From the NCBI RefSeq assembly GCF_937920395.1, contig NZ_CALEVF010000196.1:1-9655 (forward strand): a stretch of 9,655 nucleotides of DNA. Reading direction: 5' to 3'. This document shows, piece by piece, positions 1 through 5,923 of the stretch. The translations under genes were made by a program, and so were the position numbers. How positions within the stretch are numbered: the first letter of the stretch is position 1; the number at the start of each line of letters is the position of its first letter. The notes beneath the pieces were generated by a model that had not been told where the DNA came from, searched no databases, and saw only the letters and a program-made list of their open reading frames with translations. This DNA is from an uncultured Clostridium sp. (GTDB lineage: Bacteria > Bacillota > Clostridia > Clostridiales > Clostridiaceae).

Positions 1-2
1 AT

Positions 3-104
3 GCTAAGAATATAGTGGATGCTATGAAGAAGAGAGTGCTCGCTATAGAAAAAGGTGTTTTAGTTAGGGACGAGCAGAGGGGAAGATACGGTTATGAAGA
101 TTAG
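3..104 (+). CDS. ftsE: Cell division ATP-binding protein FtsE, C-terminal end (partial)
   Basis: An open frame enters from the left edge and ends at TAG 102-104. It encodes a 33-residue tail that finishes VRDEQRGRYGYED, the typical end of Firmicute FtsE, with the 'AIEKGVLVRDE' stretch seen at the end of this ABC ATPase. The catalytic Walker A, signature and Walker B parts lie outside the window. The family member is the cytoplasmic ATPase that pairs with FtsX to control cell-wall hydrolases. The call rests on this short tail together with the 11-bp overlap with ftsX, which is the usual translational coupling of the pair. Confidence 0.85.
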   Translation, partial: AKNIVDAMKKRVLAIEKGVLVRDEQRGRYGYED

Positions 105-984
105 TACAATTAAATATTTTATTACGGATGCTTTAAAAAGTATAAAAAGAAATAAAACTGTTAGTATAGCATCGGTTGCTACAGTAGCAGCTACCCTGTT
201 TATTTTAGGTGTATTTTTATTAATTGTTTTTAATGTTAATGCAGGGGTTAAGGAGCTAGGTGCCAAACTTGAGGCTACAATTTATCTTAAAGATAATATA
301 ACGATATCACAAAAGTCAGCTATAGAGAAATCTTTGAATGGAGTAGCAGGAGTTACAAGTGTTACATATGAAGATAAGACGGATGCACTACAAAAGGTAA
401 AGAAGCAATTTGGACCTGATAGTAAATCATTAGTGCAAGGATTTGACAAGAGCAATCCTTTTCCAACTGCTTATGTTGTAAAAGTAGAAAATCCTGAGAT
501 AGTAAGTACTGTTGTTAAGTCTGTTACTGGATTAAAGGGTATAGAGAAAATTAATGATGGACGAGAAATTGTGGATAAAATTATAAACATAACTAATACC
601 ATTAAAGTTATAGGAAGTGTATTATTTGTAATTCTAATAGGTGTATCATTATTCTTAATTGGAAATACGATTAAACTTACTGTGTACTCTAGAAAAAAAG
701 AAATAGGAATTATGAAATTTGTTGGAGCAACTGATTGGTTCATAAGATGGCCATTTATTATTGAAGGGATGATTCTAGGTATAGCAGGTGCACTTATTTC
801 TACAGGAGTACTGTATTATGCTTATAAATTTATTTTTGAGAAGTATACTAGTGCATTACTTGGAATTACTTTAATGAATCCTCATATTATATTAAGCACA
901 ACTTTATGGCAGTTTACGTTAGGTGGCTTAATTATTGGAGCATTAGGAAGTTCTATATCAATAAGGAAATTCTTGGTAGTATAA
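94..984 (+). CDS. ftsX: Cell division ABC transporter permease-like protein FtsX
   Basis: The 296-residue protein has the standard FtsX layout. A short cytoplasmic N-terminus precedes a first membrane helix (about 22-47), followed by one large extracellular domain (about 48-170) and three further helices (about 171-192, 222-244, 267-287). The conserved cytoplasmic motif RKKEIGIMKFVGAT (200-213) precedes helix 3. In the family, FtsX does not transport a substrate; with FtsE it passes an ATP-driven signal across the membrane to peptidoglycan hydrolases such as CwlO-type enzymes. The ATG overlaps ftsE by 11 bp and has an upstream purine-rich AGAGGGGA (about 76-83), so the two are probably translated together. 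Length is normal for Firmicutes and no frame defects are visible. Confidence 0.95.
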   Translation: MKISTIKYFITDALKSIKRNKTVSIASVATVAATLFILGVFLLIVFNVNAGVKELGAKLEATIYLKDNITISQKSAIEKSLNGVAGVTSVTYEDKTDALQKVKKQFGPDSKSLVQGFDKSNPFPTAYVVKVENPEIVSTVVKSVTGLKGIEKINDGREIVDKIINITNTIKVIGSVLFVILIGVSLFLIGNTIKLTVYSRKKEIGIMKFVGATDWFIRWPFIIEGMILGIAGALISTGVLYYAYKFIFEKYTSALLGITLMNPHIILSTTLWQFTLGGLIIGALGSSISIRKFLVV

Positions 985-1036
985 TATAAAATTTTAGTTT
1001 GAAAGGTTTTTAGTCATCAAAAAAAGCTGGCTATTT

Positions 1037-1076
1037 ACGACTTTAGAAGGGAAGTAGTTCCCTTCTAAAACGTCGT
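1037..1076 (+). other. 17-bp stem-loop between ftsX and ctpA
   Basis: Positions 1042-1053 pair perfectly with 1058-1069 around a GTAG tetraloop. After a 2-nt bulge (1070-1071), ACGAC 1037-1041 pairs with GTCGT 1072-1076. The 3' flank is TAAATATGTTTATTT rather than a clean T-run. It is therefore either a poor rho-independent terminator for ftsEX, a processing or attenuation structure, or an mRNA stabiliser. It lies about 80 bp before the protease gene. The fold is seen in the sequence; the role is inferred. Confidence 0.6.
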
Positions 1077-1159
1077 TAAATATGTTTATTTAATATTAGT
1101 GTTATAAATTATACGTAATTACATAATAATATATATAGAATTACAAAGAGGTGTATAAA

Positions 1160-2431
1160 ATGGGTGATGAAAATAAATTCAAAACTGTATCAAATGGTAG
1201 TGATAGACCTAGACATGAAAAAAGAAAAAGAATTATATGGATTGTAGCTTTGCTTATTATTACTAATTGTATAACTTTGTTTGTTTCAGCTAATATTTCT
1301 TTAGGGACTCCAAATGGGAAAGTAATAATTTCAAGATCAGATTATAATCAAGTAGAAAAATTCTCGAAATTATTTTTAGTTAGGAATAAATTATATCAAT
1401 ATTATGATGGTAAAATTAGTGATGATGTTTTAGTAGAGGGAGCAATAAAGGGAATGACCGATTCTTTAAAAGATCCTTATACAGTTTTCATGAATAAAAA
1501 AGAGTATTCAGATTTTAATTCTCAAACAGAAGGTGCTTATACTGGCCTTGGTCTGCAAGTGGGAGTTAAAGACAATAGTATTGTTGTAATTTCGACATTT
1601 GATGGATCTCCAGCTAAAACGGCAGGAATAATTTCTGGGGATATCATAAAAAAGGTTAATACTACGGATGTAACTGGGAAAGAATTAGAGAAGGCAGTTG
1701 CAATGATGAAAGGAAAAGAAGGCGAGGCAGTTAAATTAACAATTGGCAGAAAAGGAAAAGCTGATTTTAGTGTTAATATGAAGCGTGCTACTATAAATTT
1801 AGTAACAGTTAAGGGCGAAATGTTAGCAAATAAAGTTGGATATATTCAACTTACAATGTTTGATGAAAACACTGCTGCTAATTTTACAAAGAAATTAACT
1901 GAGTTACAAGATAAAGGAATGAAGAGTTTAATAATAGATGAAAGAGGAAATCCCGGTGGACTTTTAGATCAGGTGGTAGATTTAACATCTAATTTTGTGC
2001 CTAAGGGAAAGACTATAGTATACACAATAGATAAGAATAAGAAAAAGATAGAGTATAAGTCAAAGGGTGGTATAGCTATAGGTATGCCATTAACGGTACT
2101 AACAGATTCAGGATCAGCAAGTGCTTCAGAAATTTTTGCGGGTGCTATAAGAGACTATAAAGTTGGTACACTGGTTGGAGAAAAAACATTTGGTAAGGGT
2201 ATAGTTCAAACTATGCTTTCTGGAGCTAATAGTGGGTTTAATGATGGTACGGCACTAAAGGTAACAATATCAAAATATTATACTCCAAATGGTGAAAACA
2301 TACAGCATATTGGAATTAAACCAGGAGTTGCAGTAGTATATCCACAAGCGCTTAAAGAAAAGACATATAATAGAGCTACAGATCCACAGTTTAAAAAGGC
2401 GTTGGAGATAGCTCAGGGTAAAATTAAGTAA
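1160..2431 (+). CDS. ctpA: Membrane-anchored S41 carboxyl-terminal processing protease (CtpA/CtpB type)
   Basis: The 423-residue protein has a charged cytoplasmic N-terminus (1-24), one membrane anchor (about 25-46), a PDZ domain (about 125-200, with GLGLQV and SPAKTAGIISGD) and an S41 peptidase core. The core shows DERGNPGG (260-267), the serine motif SGSASASE and the lysine motif EKTFGKG. By the 25-residue spacing known from Tsp and CtpB, the Ser/Lys pair is Ser321 and Lys346. Family members cut substrates near their C-termini outside the membrane; in Bacillus, CtpB acts in sporulation signalling. I chose ATG 1160 over GTG 1151 because AAAGAGGTG (1145-1153) is a good ribosome binding site for the ATG and would overlap the GTG. 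It sits downstream of ftsEX, as ctpB does in Bacillus. A terminator follows. Confidence 0.94.
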   Translation: MGDENKFKTVSNGSDRPRHEKRKRIIWIVALLIITNCITLFVSANISLGTPNGKVIISRSDYNQVEKFSKLFLVRNKLYQYYDGKISDDVLVEGAIKGMTDSLKDPYTVFMNKKEYSDFNSQTEGAYTGLGLQVGVKDNSIVVISTFDGSPAKTAGIISGDIIKKVNTTDVTGKELEKAVAMMKGKEGEAVKLTIGRKGKADFSVNMKRATINLVTVKGEMLANKVGYIQLTMFDENTAANFTKKLTELQDKGMKSLIIDERGNPGGLLDQVVDLTSNFVPKGKTIVYTIDKNKKKIEYKSKGGIAIGMPLTVLTDSGSASASEIFAGAIRDYKVGTLVGEKTFGKGIVQTMLSGANSGFNDGTALKVTISKYYTPNGENIQHIGIKPGVAVVYPQALKEKTYNRATDPQFKKALEIAQGKIK

Positions 2432-2438
2432 TAATTAA

Positions 2439-2476
2439 CAAATATCTACCAATAATATGGTAGATATTTGATTTTT
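2439..2476 (+). terminator. Rho-independent terminator after ctpA
   Basis: A perfect 13-bp stem (2439-2451 with 2458-2470; CAAATATCTACCA) has a 6-nt loop and is followed by ATTTTTA. It begins 8 bp after the protease stop codon. It should end the ftsEX-ctpA transcript and make the next gene at least partly dependent on its own promoter, although I see no convincing promoter in the 70 bp that follow. Confidence 0.85.
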
Positions 2477-2546
2477 AAGAACAGTTTCGTTAATGCATGT
2501 GGGAATTATAACCTACTTCATTAATATGGGAGGAGAATTTTATCCA

Positions 2547-3971
2547 ATGGAAATTGCAATACATACTTTAAGGGCCGTTGCTTATGCGATTGCAGACCCT
2601 TCAAATGCATTTATTTTAATAATGATAGCATTAATTTTTTATAATAAGAATAAGAAAATTGCTGCTATGCAGAAGATGATAATGGGAGAAAGTATAGATT
2701 CTCCATTTGAATTAACCATTTCTCAAATTGTAATAGGTATTTTTGCTGGAGTGGCAGCTAGTTTGATATTTACGTTCACGGGATTAGTTTTTGATGAAAA
2801 TTCAAAAATTTATTTATTGTTTATGGTTTCGTTATTTTTTATGGCAGTTAAGCCTAGATATATTTGTTTTTCTTATTCTGGTGCAGTTTTAGGTATAGCT
2901 AGTTTATTATTTAAATATGCATCGAATATATTAAACATGCCACAATTAGATATTATAAATATTGATGTTTTGACTTTAATGACATTAGTTGGAATATTAC
3001 ATGTTATAGAAGGAAGTTTAGTAATGATAGATGGCTCAAGAGGGGCTATACCAGTATTTACAAATAGAGATAATAAGATTATTGGTGGGTTCGCATTAAA
3101 AAGATACTGGGCATTACCCGTTGCACTGCTTATACTTTTAAGTGCTACTTCATCCAATTTAGTGGCTGGGCAGAATGTAATGATTCCTGAATGGACACAT
3201 TTAATAAAAGGGGATATACTAGACAGAATTGTAAAGAACTCGGTTATAGCATCAATTGCACTATATGGAGTCATTGGTTATAGTAGCATTACTTTTACTA
3301 AGAGTAAAAGGGCTAAGACACTTACTTCAGGTGCTTTAATTATGGCTTATGGATTATTACTAACAGCCGTAGCACAACTCGCAGTACTAGGCACAGTTTA
3401 TCAATTTTTTGTTCTAATATTTGCGGCAGTAGTACATGAGGGAATGCTTAGACTAGAAAAACACATGGAGTTCACGAATAGACCTAAATTTAGTAGTAGT
3501 GATGAGGGAATTATGGTGCTTGCAGTTGCTCCTAGATCTCCTGCTTTTCAAATGGGAATTGAAAGTGGAGATTTGATAGTGGAACTTAATGGTAAAGCTA
3601 TAGAGGCTGAGGAAGAAATTTTTAATATAATTAAAGGGAATTTTAGTTCATTATCTTTAAAAATAAAGAAACCTTTTGGTGATCTTAAAAATGTAAAATA
3701 TAGCAATATGGATGAAAATAGAAGGCTAGGAATAGTAATTGTACCCAGGGAGATACCTGAGAATACTGCTATAGTAAATATGCATGATGTAACATTTAAA
3801 GAGGTAATTGATAAAATAAAAGACAAAAATAAAGATATAAAACAAGAGAAAGAGCAAAAGGAAGACCAGGAGCAAAGTCAAGACCAAGAGCAAGGTCAAA
3901 ATCAAGAGCAAGACCAAGATCAAGACCAAGAGCAAAGTCAAGATCAAAATCAAGACCAAGATAAGAAATAA
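2547..3971 (+). CDS. Polytopic membrane protein with C-terminal PDZ domain, MinJ-like
   Basis: The 474-residue protein has about eight hydrophobic membrane segments (roughly 18-32, 56-80, 86-103, 139-158, 187-205, 231-250, 258-280, 283-300). A PDZ domain follows at about 318-375 (APRSPAFQMGIESGDLIVELNGK), then a charged tail. Multi-helix membrane domain plus PDZ, placed just after a Ctp protease near ftsEX, is the pattern of MinJ of Bacillus, a bridge between DivIVA and MinD at septa. The division role here is inferred from architecture and neighbourhood. I chose ATG 2547 because AGGAG (2531-2535) lies upstream, whereas an earlier in-frame ATG at 2493 has no visible ribosome binding site. The last 40 residues are almost only Q, D, E, N, S and K in short repeats, which is unusual for the family. 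Confidence 0.75.
   Translation: MEIAIHTLRAVAYAIADPSNAFILIMIALIFYNKNKKIAAMQKMIMGESIDSPFELTISQIVIGIFAGVAASLIFTFTGLVFDENSKIYLLFMVSLFFMAVKPRYICFSYSGAVLGIASLLFKYASNILNMPQLDIINIDVLTLMTLVGILHVIEGSLVMIDGSRGAIPVFTNRDNKIIGGFALKRYWALPVALLILLSATSSNLVAGQNVMIPEWTHLIKGDILDRIVKNSVIASIALYGVIGYSSITFTKSKRAKTLTSGALIMAYGLLLTAVAQLAVLGTVYQFFVLIFAAVVHEGMLRLEKHMEFTNRPKFSSSDEGIMVLAVAPRSPAFQMGIESGDLIVELNGKAIEAEEEIFNIIKGNFSSLSLKIKKPFGDLKNVKYSNMDENRRLGIVIVPREIPENTAIVNMHDVTFKEVIDKIKDKNKDIKQEKEQKEDQEQSQDQEQGQNQEQDQDQDQEQSQDQNQDQDKK
3841..3968 (+). repeat. Low-complexity CAAGAN hexamer tract coding a Gln/Asp/Glu-rich tail
   Basis: The end of the MinJ-like gene is built from imperfect 6-bp units (CAAGAC, CAAGAG, CAAAGT, CAAGAT), giving dipeptides QD, QE, QS and QN. 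Unit runs such as QDQEQSQDQ recur. The period is a multiple of three, so gain or loss of units by strand slippage would keep the frame and change only tail length. The tail is strongly acidic and polar and probably disordered. Confidence 0.85.
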
Positions 3972-3985
3972 AGACGAGTTTTAAA

Positions 3986-4215
3986 TTTTTCATAGAGCAT
4001 GCTATAACTAAAAGTATATATTGCGAAGATGCGTTCACATCGCTAAGTAATTCTAAAATTTATTGTATTTCCAGTTGCTAAAAAATGCAAACTCGCTTCA
4101 CTCAGACAAGCATTTTTCTTTACGCAACTGTAAATAAAATAAATTAAGAATTACTAAAGCTTGTTCAAACGCATTCTACGCAATATATACTTTTGTTAGC
4201 ATGCTCTATGAAAAA
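3986..4215. repeat. Large imperfect palindrome, copy 1 (about 230 bp)
   Basis: The segment starts TTTTTCATAGAGCATGCTA and ends with the complement TAGCATGCTCTATGAAAAA. Pairing continues inward through CTAAAAGTATATATTGCG / CGCAATATATACTTTTG, then CAGTTGC 4072-4078 with GCAACTG 4124-4130, and AAAAATGC 4081-4088 with GCATTTTT 4110-4117. A 21-nt centre remains unpaired (4089-4109). It has no coding capacity and starts 14 bp after the MinJ-like stop codon. It could be a MITE-like transposon remnant or a long hairpin RNA that also ends transcription. I see no clear target duplication. A second copy lies at 5276-5503. Confidence 0.88.
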
Positions 4216-4236
4216 GATATAAGTTCATCATTCTAT

Positions 4237-4445
4237 CGCTGCCATGGATTGTGGAGCGGATTAGAGATAGAGTATTTAAGCGCTGCCATGAATGGCGGAG
4301 CGAATTAGGGATGGAGGATTTAAGCGCTGCCATAAATGGCGAAGCGGGTTAGAGATAGAGTATTTAAGCGCTGCCATAAATGGCGGAGCGGATTAGGGAT
4401 GGGGGCTTTCAACGCTGCCATGAATGGCTGAGCGTATTAGCATAG
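4237..4445. repeat. Tandem array of five 44-bp units
   Basis: CGCTGCCA recurs at 4237, 4281, 4325, 4369 and 4413, an exact 44-bp period. Units differ by a few substitutions and the fifth stops after 33 bp in TTAGCATAG. Within a unit CGCTGCCA-TGAA-TGGC-GG-AGCG can form a small hairpin with a TGAA loop and a GG bulge. As 44 is not a multiple of three, this is not a coding repeat. There are no variable spacers, so it is not a CRISPR. It follows directly on palindrome copy 1 and is the only content of this gene-free stretch besides the palindrome and the downstream promoter. Confidence 0.9.
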
Positions 4446-4485
4446 TAAATTTTTATATTAAGTAGAGAATTAATTTAAATAACTA

Positions 4486-4507
4486 AATGTAAAGAAGTCT
4501 TGACATT
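4486..4507. promoter_or_regulatory. Dyad operator 1, overlapping the -35 box
   Basis: The 22-bp dyad AATGT-a-AAG-aagt-CTT-g-ACATT is symmetric in both the 5-bp outer and 3-bp inner arms. It covers the -35 hexamer of the promoter at 4500-4527. A nearly identical dyad lies exactly 44 bp downstream. The site size suits a dimeric Xre-type regulator, and the small Xre gene of the same operon is the obvious candidate. Binding by that protein is inferred. Confidence 0.65.
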
Positions 4508-4527
4508 ATATTTAAAATTAGTATAAT
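4500..4527 (+). promoter_or_regulatory. Sigma-A type promoter for the membrane protein/Xre operon
   Basis: TTGACA (4500-4505) and TATAAT (4522-4527) are both perfect consensus hexamers with a 16-nt spacer, leaving a short leader before the ribosome binding site AGGAGG (4553-4558). Operator-like dyads overlap the -35 and the start region, which suggests a strong promoter held down by a repressor. Confidence 0.85.
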
Positions 4528-4529
4528 AA

Positions 4530-4551
4530 AATGTAAAGATGTATTAACATT
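4530..4551. promoter_or_regulatory. Dyad operator 2, over the transcription start region
   Basis: AATGT-a-AAG-atgt-ATT-a-ACATT repeats operator 1 with one mismatch in the inner arm. It lies just after the -10 box and ends 2 bp before the Shine-Dalgarno sequence. A bound repressor here would block the start region. The 44-bp spacing between the dyads places them on roughly the same DNA face, which would allow cooperative binding. Confidence 0.62.
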
Positions 4552-4568
4552 TAGGAGGGAATATATAA

Positions 4569-5087
4569 ATGATTTTAGGAGCAGATGAGCGTGAAAGAAA
4601 TGCTAAACTTATTTCAGTTCGTTTTACTTATTTTTTTGAGGTACTTGTTATAGTGGCTTTGTGGATTGTATCAATTATGCATAAAAATTTAATATTACTA
4701 CAACCTCTATATTTATTTAAGTCTTCTATTTATATTTCGATTTCGGTTAATCCAATTATTGCTTTTATTGGTGCTACACAAAGTTTGTTTATATTTGCTG
4801 CCCAGGTAATATTTAATAAGTCGTTAGGCGGAAAGGCACAGGCATTAATTAGTGGAACTACTGGTTTTAGATTTATGGATGAAAGAGAACGGATAGTATC
4901 GGATAAAGCTATATTTGTGACTTTTATTTATATTAATGTATTTTTTATTATATGGGTTGCTTGTGATATTTTTATTAGTGGAAAATTAGGATTACCTGTT
5001 TTAATAATTATTTTCACAGTTGTTTTTTATAATTTGATTAAAATAATATTATTTCACAATTTAAAAGAGAGGCATAATGAAGAATAA
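4569..5087 (+). CDS. Four-helix membrane protein with two DERER-containing halves, co-encoded with an Xre regulator
   Basis: I do not recognise a function for this 172-residue protein. It has four predicted membrane helices (about 17-37, 61-81, 113-136, 140-163) and looks like an internal duplication. Each half starts with DERER (6-10 and 104-108), followed by a basic/polar stretch and two helices. The DERER-type motif before helices occurs in small predicted membrane proteins encoded beside Xre regulators in Firmicutes (DUF2178-like; not confirmed). AGGAGG at 4553-4558 supports the ATG. It overlaps the downstream regulator gene by 11 bp, so the two are translationally coupled. Its role may be to sense a membrane signal for the regulator or to be the regulator's target. 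This is inference only. Confidence 0.7.
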   Translation: MILGADERERNAKLISVRFTYFFEVLVIVALWIVSIMHKNLILLQPLYLFKSSIYISISVNPIIAFIGATQSLFIFAAQVIFNKSLGGKAQALISGTTGFRFMDERERIVSDKAIFVTFIYINVFFIIWVACDIFISGKLGLPVLIIIFTVVFYNLIKIILFHNLKERHNEE

Positions 5088-5274
5088 CATTAAGGAACAT
5101 CGAAAACGGTATAAGTTAACTCAGGAACAATTGGCTAACAATTTAGGAGTTACGCGCCAAACTATTATAGCTATAGAGAATGATAAGTATAATCCTACAT
5201 TAGAATTGGCAATGCGTTTGGCAAAGTATTTAGAGGTTAGAGTTGAAGAGTTATTTATATTGGAAAATAGATGA
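5077..5274 (+). CDS. Small Xre/Cro-CI family helix-turn-helix regulator
   Basis: The 65-residue protein is almost entirely one HTH_3 domain (about 4-58). LTQEQLANNLGVTRQTIIAIEN forms helices 2-3 of the DNA-binding fold, and the NPTLELAMRLAKYLEVRVEELF core is typical of the minimal YozG-like group. No sensor domain is attached. The start overlaps the membrane protein gene by 11 bp and has AGAGAGG 5066-5072. It probably binds the two dyads at the operon promoter and represses its own synthesis, as is usual for such pairs; the target is inferred. The stop codon is followed after 1 bp by palindrome copy 2, so the native 3' end may have been replaced. Confidence 0.9.
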   Translation: MKNNIKEHRKRYKLTQEQLANNLGVTRQTIIAIENDKYNPTLELAMRLAKYLEVRVEELFILENR

Positions 5275-5275
5275 T

Positions 5276-5503
5276 TCTCATAGAACATGCTATAACTAAA
5301 AGTATATATTGCTGAGATGCGTTCACATCGCTAAGTAATTCTAAAATCTATTGTATTTCCAGTTGCTAAAAAATGTAAACTAGCTTCACTCAGACATGCA
5401 TTTTTCTTTACGTAACTAAAAATAAAATAAATTAAGAATTACTAAAGCCTGTTCAAACGCATTCTACGCAATATATACTTTTGTTAGCATGCTCTATGAA
5501 AAA
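5276..5503. repeat. Large imperfect palindrome, copy 2 (about 228 bp)
   Basis: This is a second copy of the element at 3986-4215, same orientation, with only scattered substitutions and small indels (for example AGAACATGC for AGAGCATGC, and GTAACT for GCAACT). The outer arms still pair: CATAGAACATGCTATAAC with GTTAGCATGCTCTATG. It lies immediately after the Xre stop codon. The homology with copy 1 continues past the palindrome into the leader AAAAAGAYATAA and then the 44-bp array. Confidence 0.88.
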
Positions 5504-5524
5504 GACATAATTTAAACATTTTAT

Positions 5525-5601
5525 CGCTGACATGAATGGCAAATTGGATTATAGATAGAGTATTCCGACGCTGCCATGAATGGCGAAGCGGATTAACATA
5601 G
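5525..5601. repeat. Two 44-bp units, second array
   Basis: CGCTGACATGAATGGC starts at 5525 and CGCTGCCATGAATGGC at 5569, the same 44-bp period as the first array. The last unit again stops after 33 bp in TTAACATAG, matching TTAGCATAG of array 1. The two arrays therefore share both borders but differ in unit number (five against two), which points to expansion or contraction within a common composite repeat. Confidence 0.85.
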
Positions 5602-5628
5602 CCAATATAAGAAATTGGCTGTGTTTTT
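5596..5628 (+). terminator. Rho-independent terminator upstream of the intron
   Basis: The 11-bp stem ACATAGCCAAT (5596-5606) pairs with ATTGGCTGTGT (5614-5624, one T-G wobble). It has a 7-nt loop and a T-run at 5624-5628. It probably ends the Xre operon transcript. A terminator stem-loop plus T-run is the known landing site of class C group II introns, and the intron starts 3 nt further on. Confidence 0.85.
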
Positions 5629-5631
5629 GTA

Positions 5632-5739
5632 GTGCGCCCGGCATGGGCGCAATCTAATGGGTGAAAGTCCCTAGCACAGGTTAATAGTGCCAAGTGCATA
5701 GCTTGAGACAAGGGTGTCCACCGTGAGGTGGAATCTGAA
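5632..5739 (+). ncRNA. Class C group II intron, 5' part of domain I (interrupted)
   Basis: The start GTGCGCCCGGCATGGGCGC forms a GCGCCC/GGGCGC stem. The O. iheyensis-type motifs GGGTGAAAGTCCC and CAAGGGTGTCC follow, then a CCACC-GTGA-GGTGG hairpin and GGAATCTGAA. All of these follow the order of the structurally known class IIC intron as I remember it. The ribozyme then breaks off at the junction with a tyrosine-recombinase element and resumes at about 9289. The 5' boundary at 5632 is 3 nt beyond a terminator T-run, as expected for the class. Confidence 0.88.
5732..5739. repeat. Left junction copy of direct repeat AATCTGAA
   Basis: AATCTGAA occurs here and at 9287-9294, exactly at the two borders between intron and inserted element. 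In the uninterrupted intron the sequence should read GGAATCTGAAGGAAG, so one copy is native. The minimal shared core is probably TCTGAA, the exchanged overlap of the tyrosine recombinase, with the extra AA shared by chance. Confidence 0.75.
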
Positions 5740-5820
5740 TTATCCGAGTAAAATAATTATCCTAACAAAATCCCAAGACTACTTCAAACAAGCATATTTC
5801 AAGAAGATTACTCGGATAAT
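5739..5820. repeat. Left end of the RIT element: inverted 12-bp motifs
   Basis: ATTATCCGAGTA at 5739-5750 is inverted as TACTCGGATAAT at 5809-5820, an 82-bp span. A shorter AATTATCC lies at 5755-5762, and another ATTATCC at 5851-5857. The right end has the same pair over 84 bp. These are probably the recombinase binding sites that define the end. Confidence 0.8.
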
Positions 5821-5841
5821 CTTTATACAATAAATCAATCG

Positions 5842-5847
5842 TATAAT
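5842..5847 (+). promoter_or_regulatory. Possible -10 box for the recombinase operon
   Basis: TATAAT lies about 80 bp before the ritA start and just inside the left-end repeats. No good -35 hexamer is found at the right distance, so this is tentative. The inner repeat TACTCGGATAAT occupies the -35 region, which would let recombinase binding affect transcription (inference). Confidence 0.35.
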
Positions 5848-5923
5848 ACTATTATCCCAGGTGAAACTATATAAGGATGATGCTTTTATGAGGGATCAAT
5901 CTTATTTTACGAAAGGAATTATT

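Noticed and set aside
1080..1140. Promoter for ctpA in the A/T-rich leader
   Set aside because: Several TATAAA/TATACG-like hexamers occur by composition, but none has a matching -35 at correct spacing.
2493..2546. Upstream ATG start of the MinJ-like protein adding 18 residues
   Set aside because: There is no ribosome binding site before 2493, whereas AGGAG precedes ATG 2547.
3726..4038. Minus-strand open frames with long Leu/Ile/Val runs opposite the Gln-rich tail
   Set aside because: They are complements of the CAAGAN hexamer tract, have no convincing ribosome binding site, and the plus-strand PDZ protein explains the region.
4237..4445. CRISPR-like regular array
   Set aside because: The whole 44-bp unit is repeated, with no unique spacers, and no cas genes are nearby.
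5484..5711. Minus-strand 75-codon open frame across the array end, terminator and intron start
   Set aside because: It runs through a terminator stem and conserved ribozyme sequence, and its product resembles nothing known to me.
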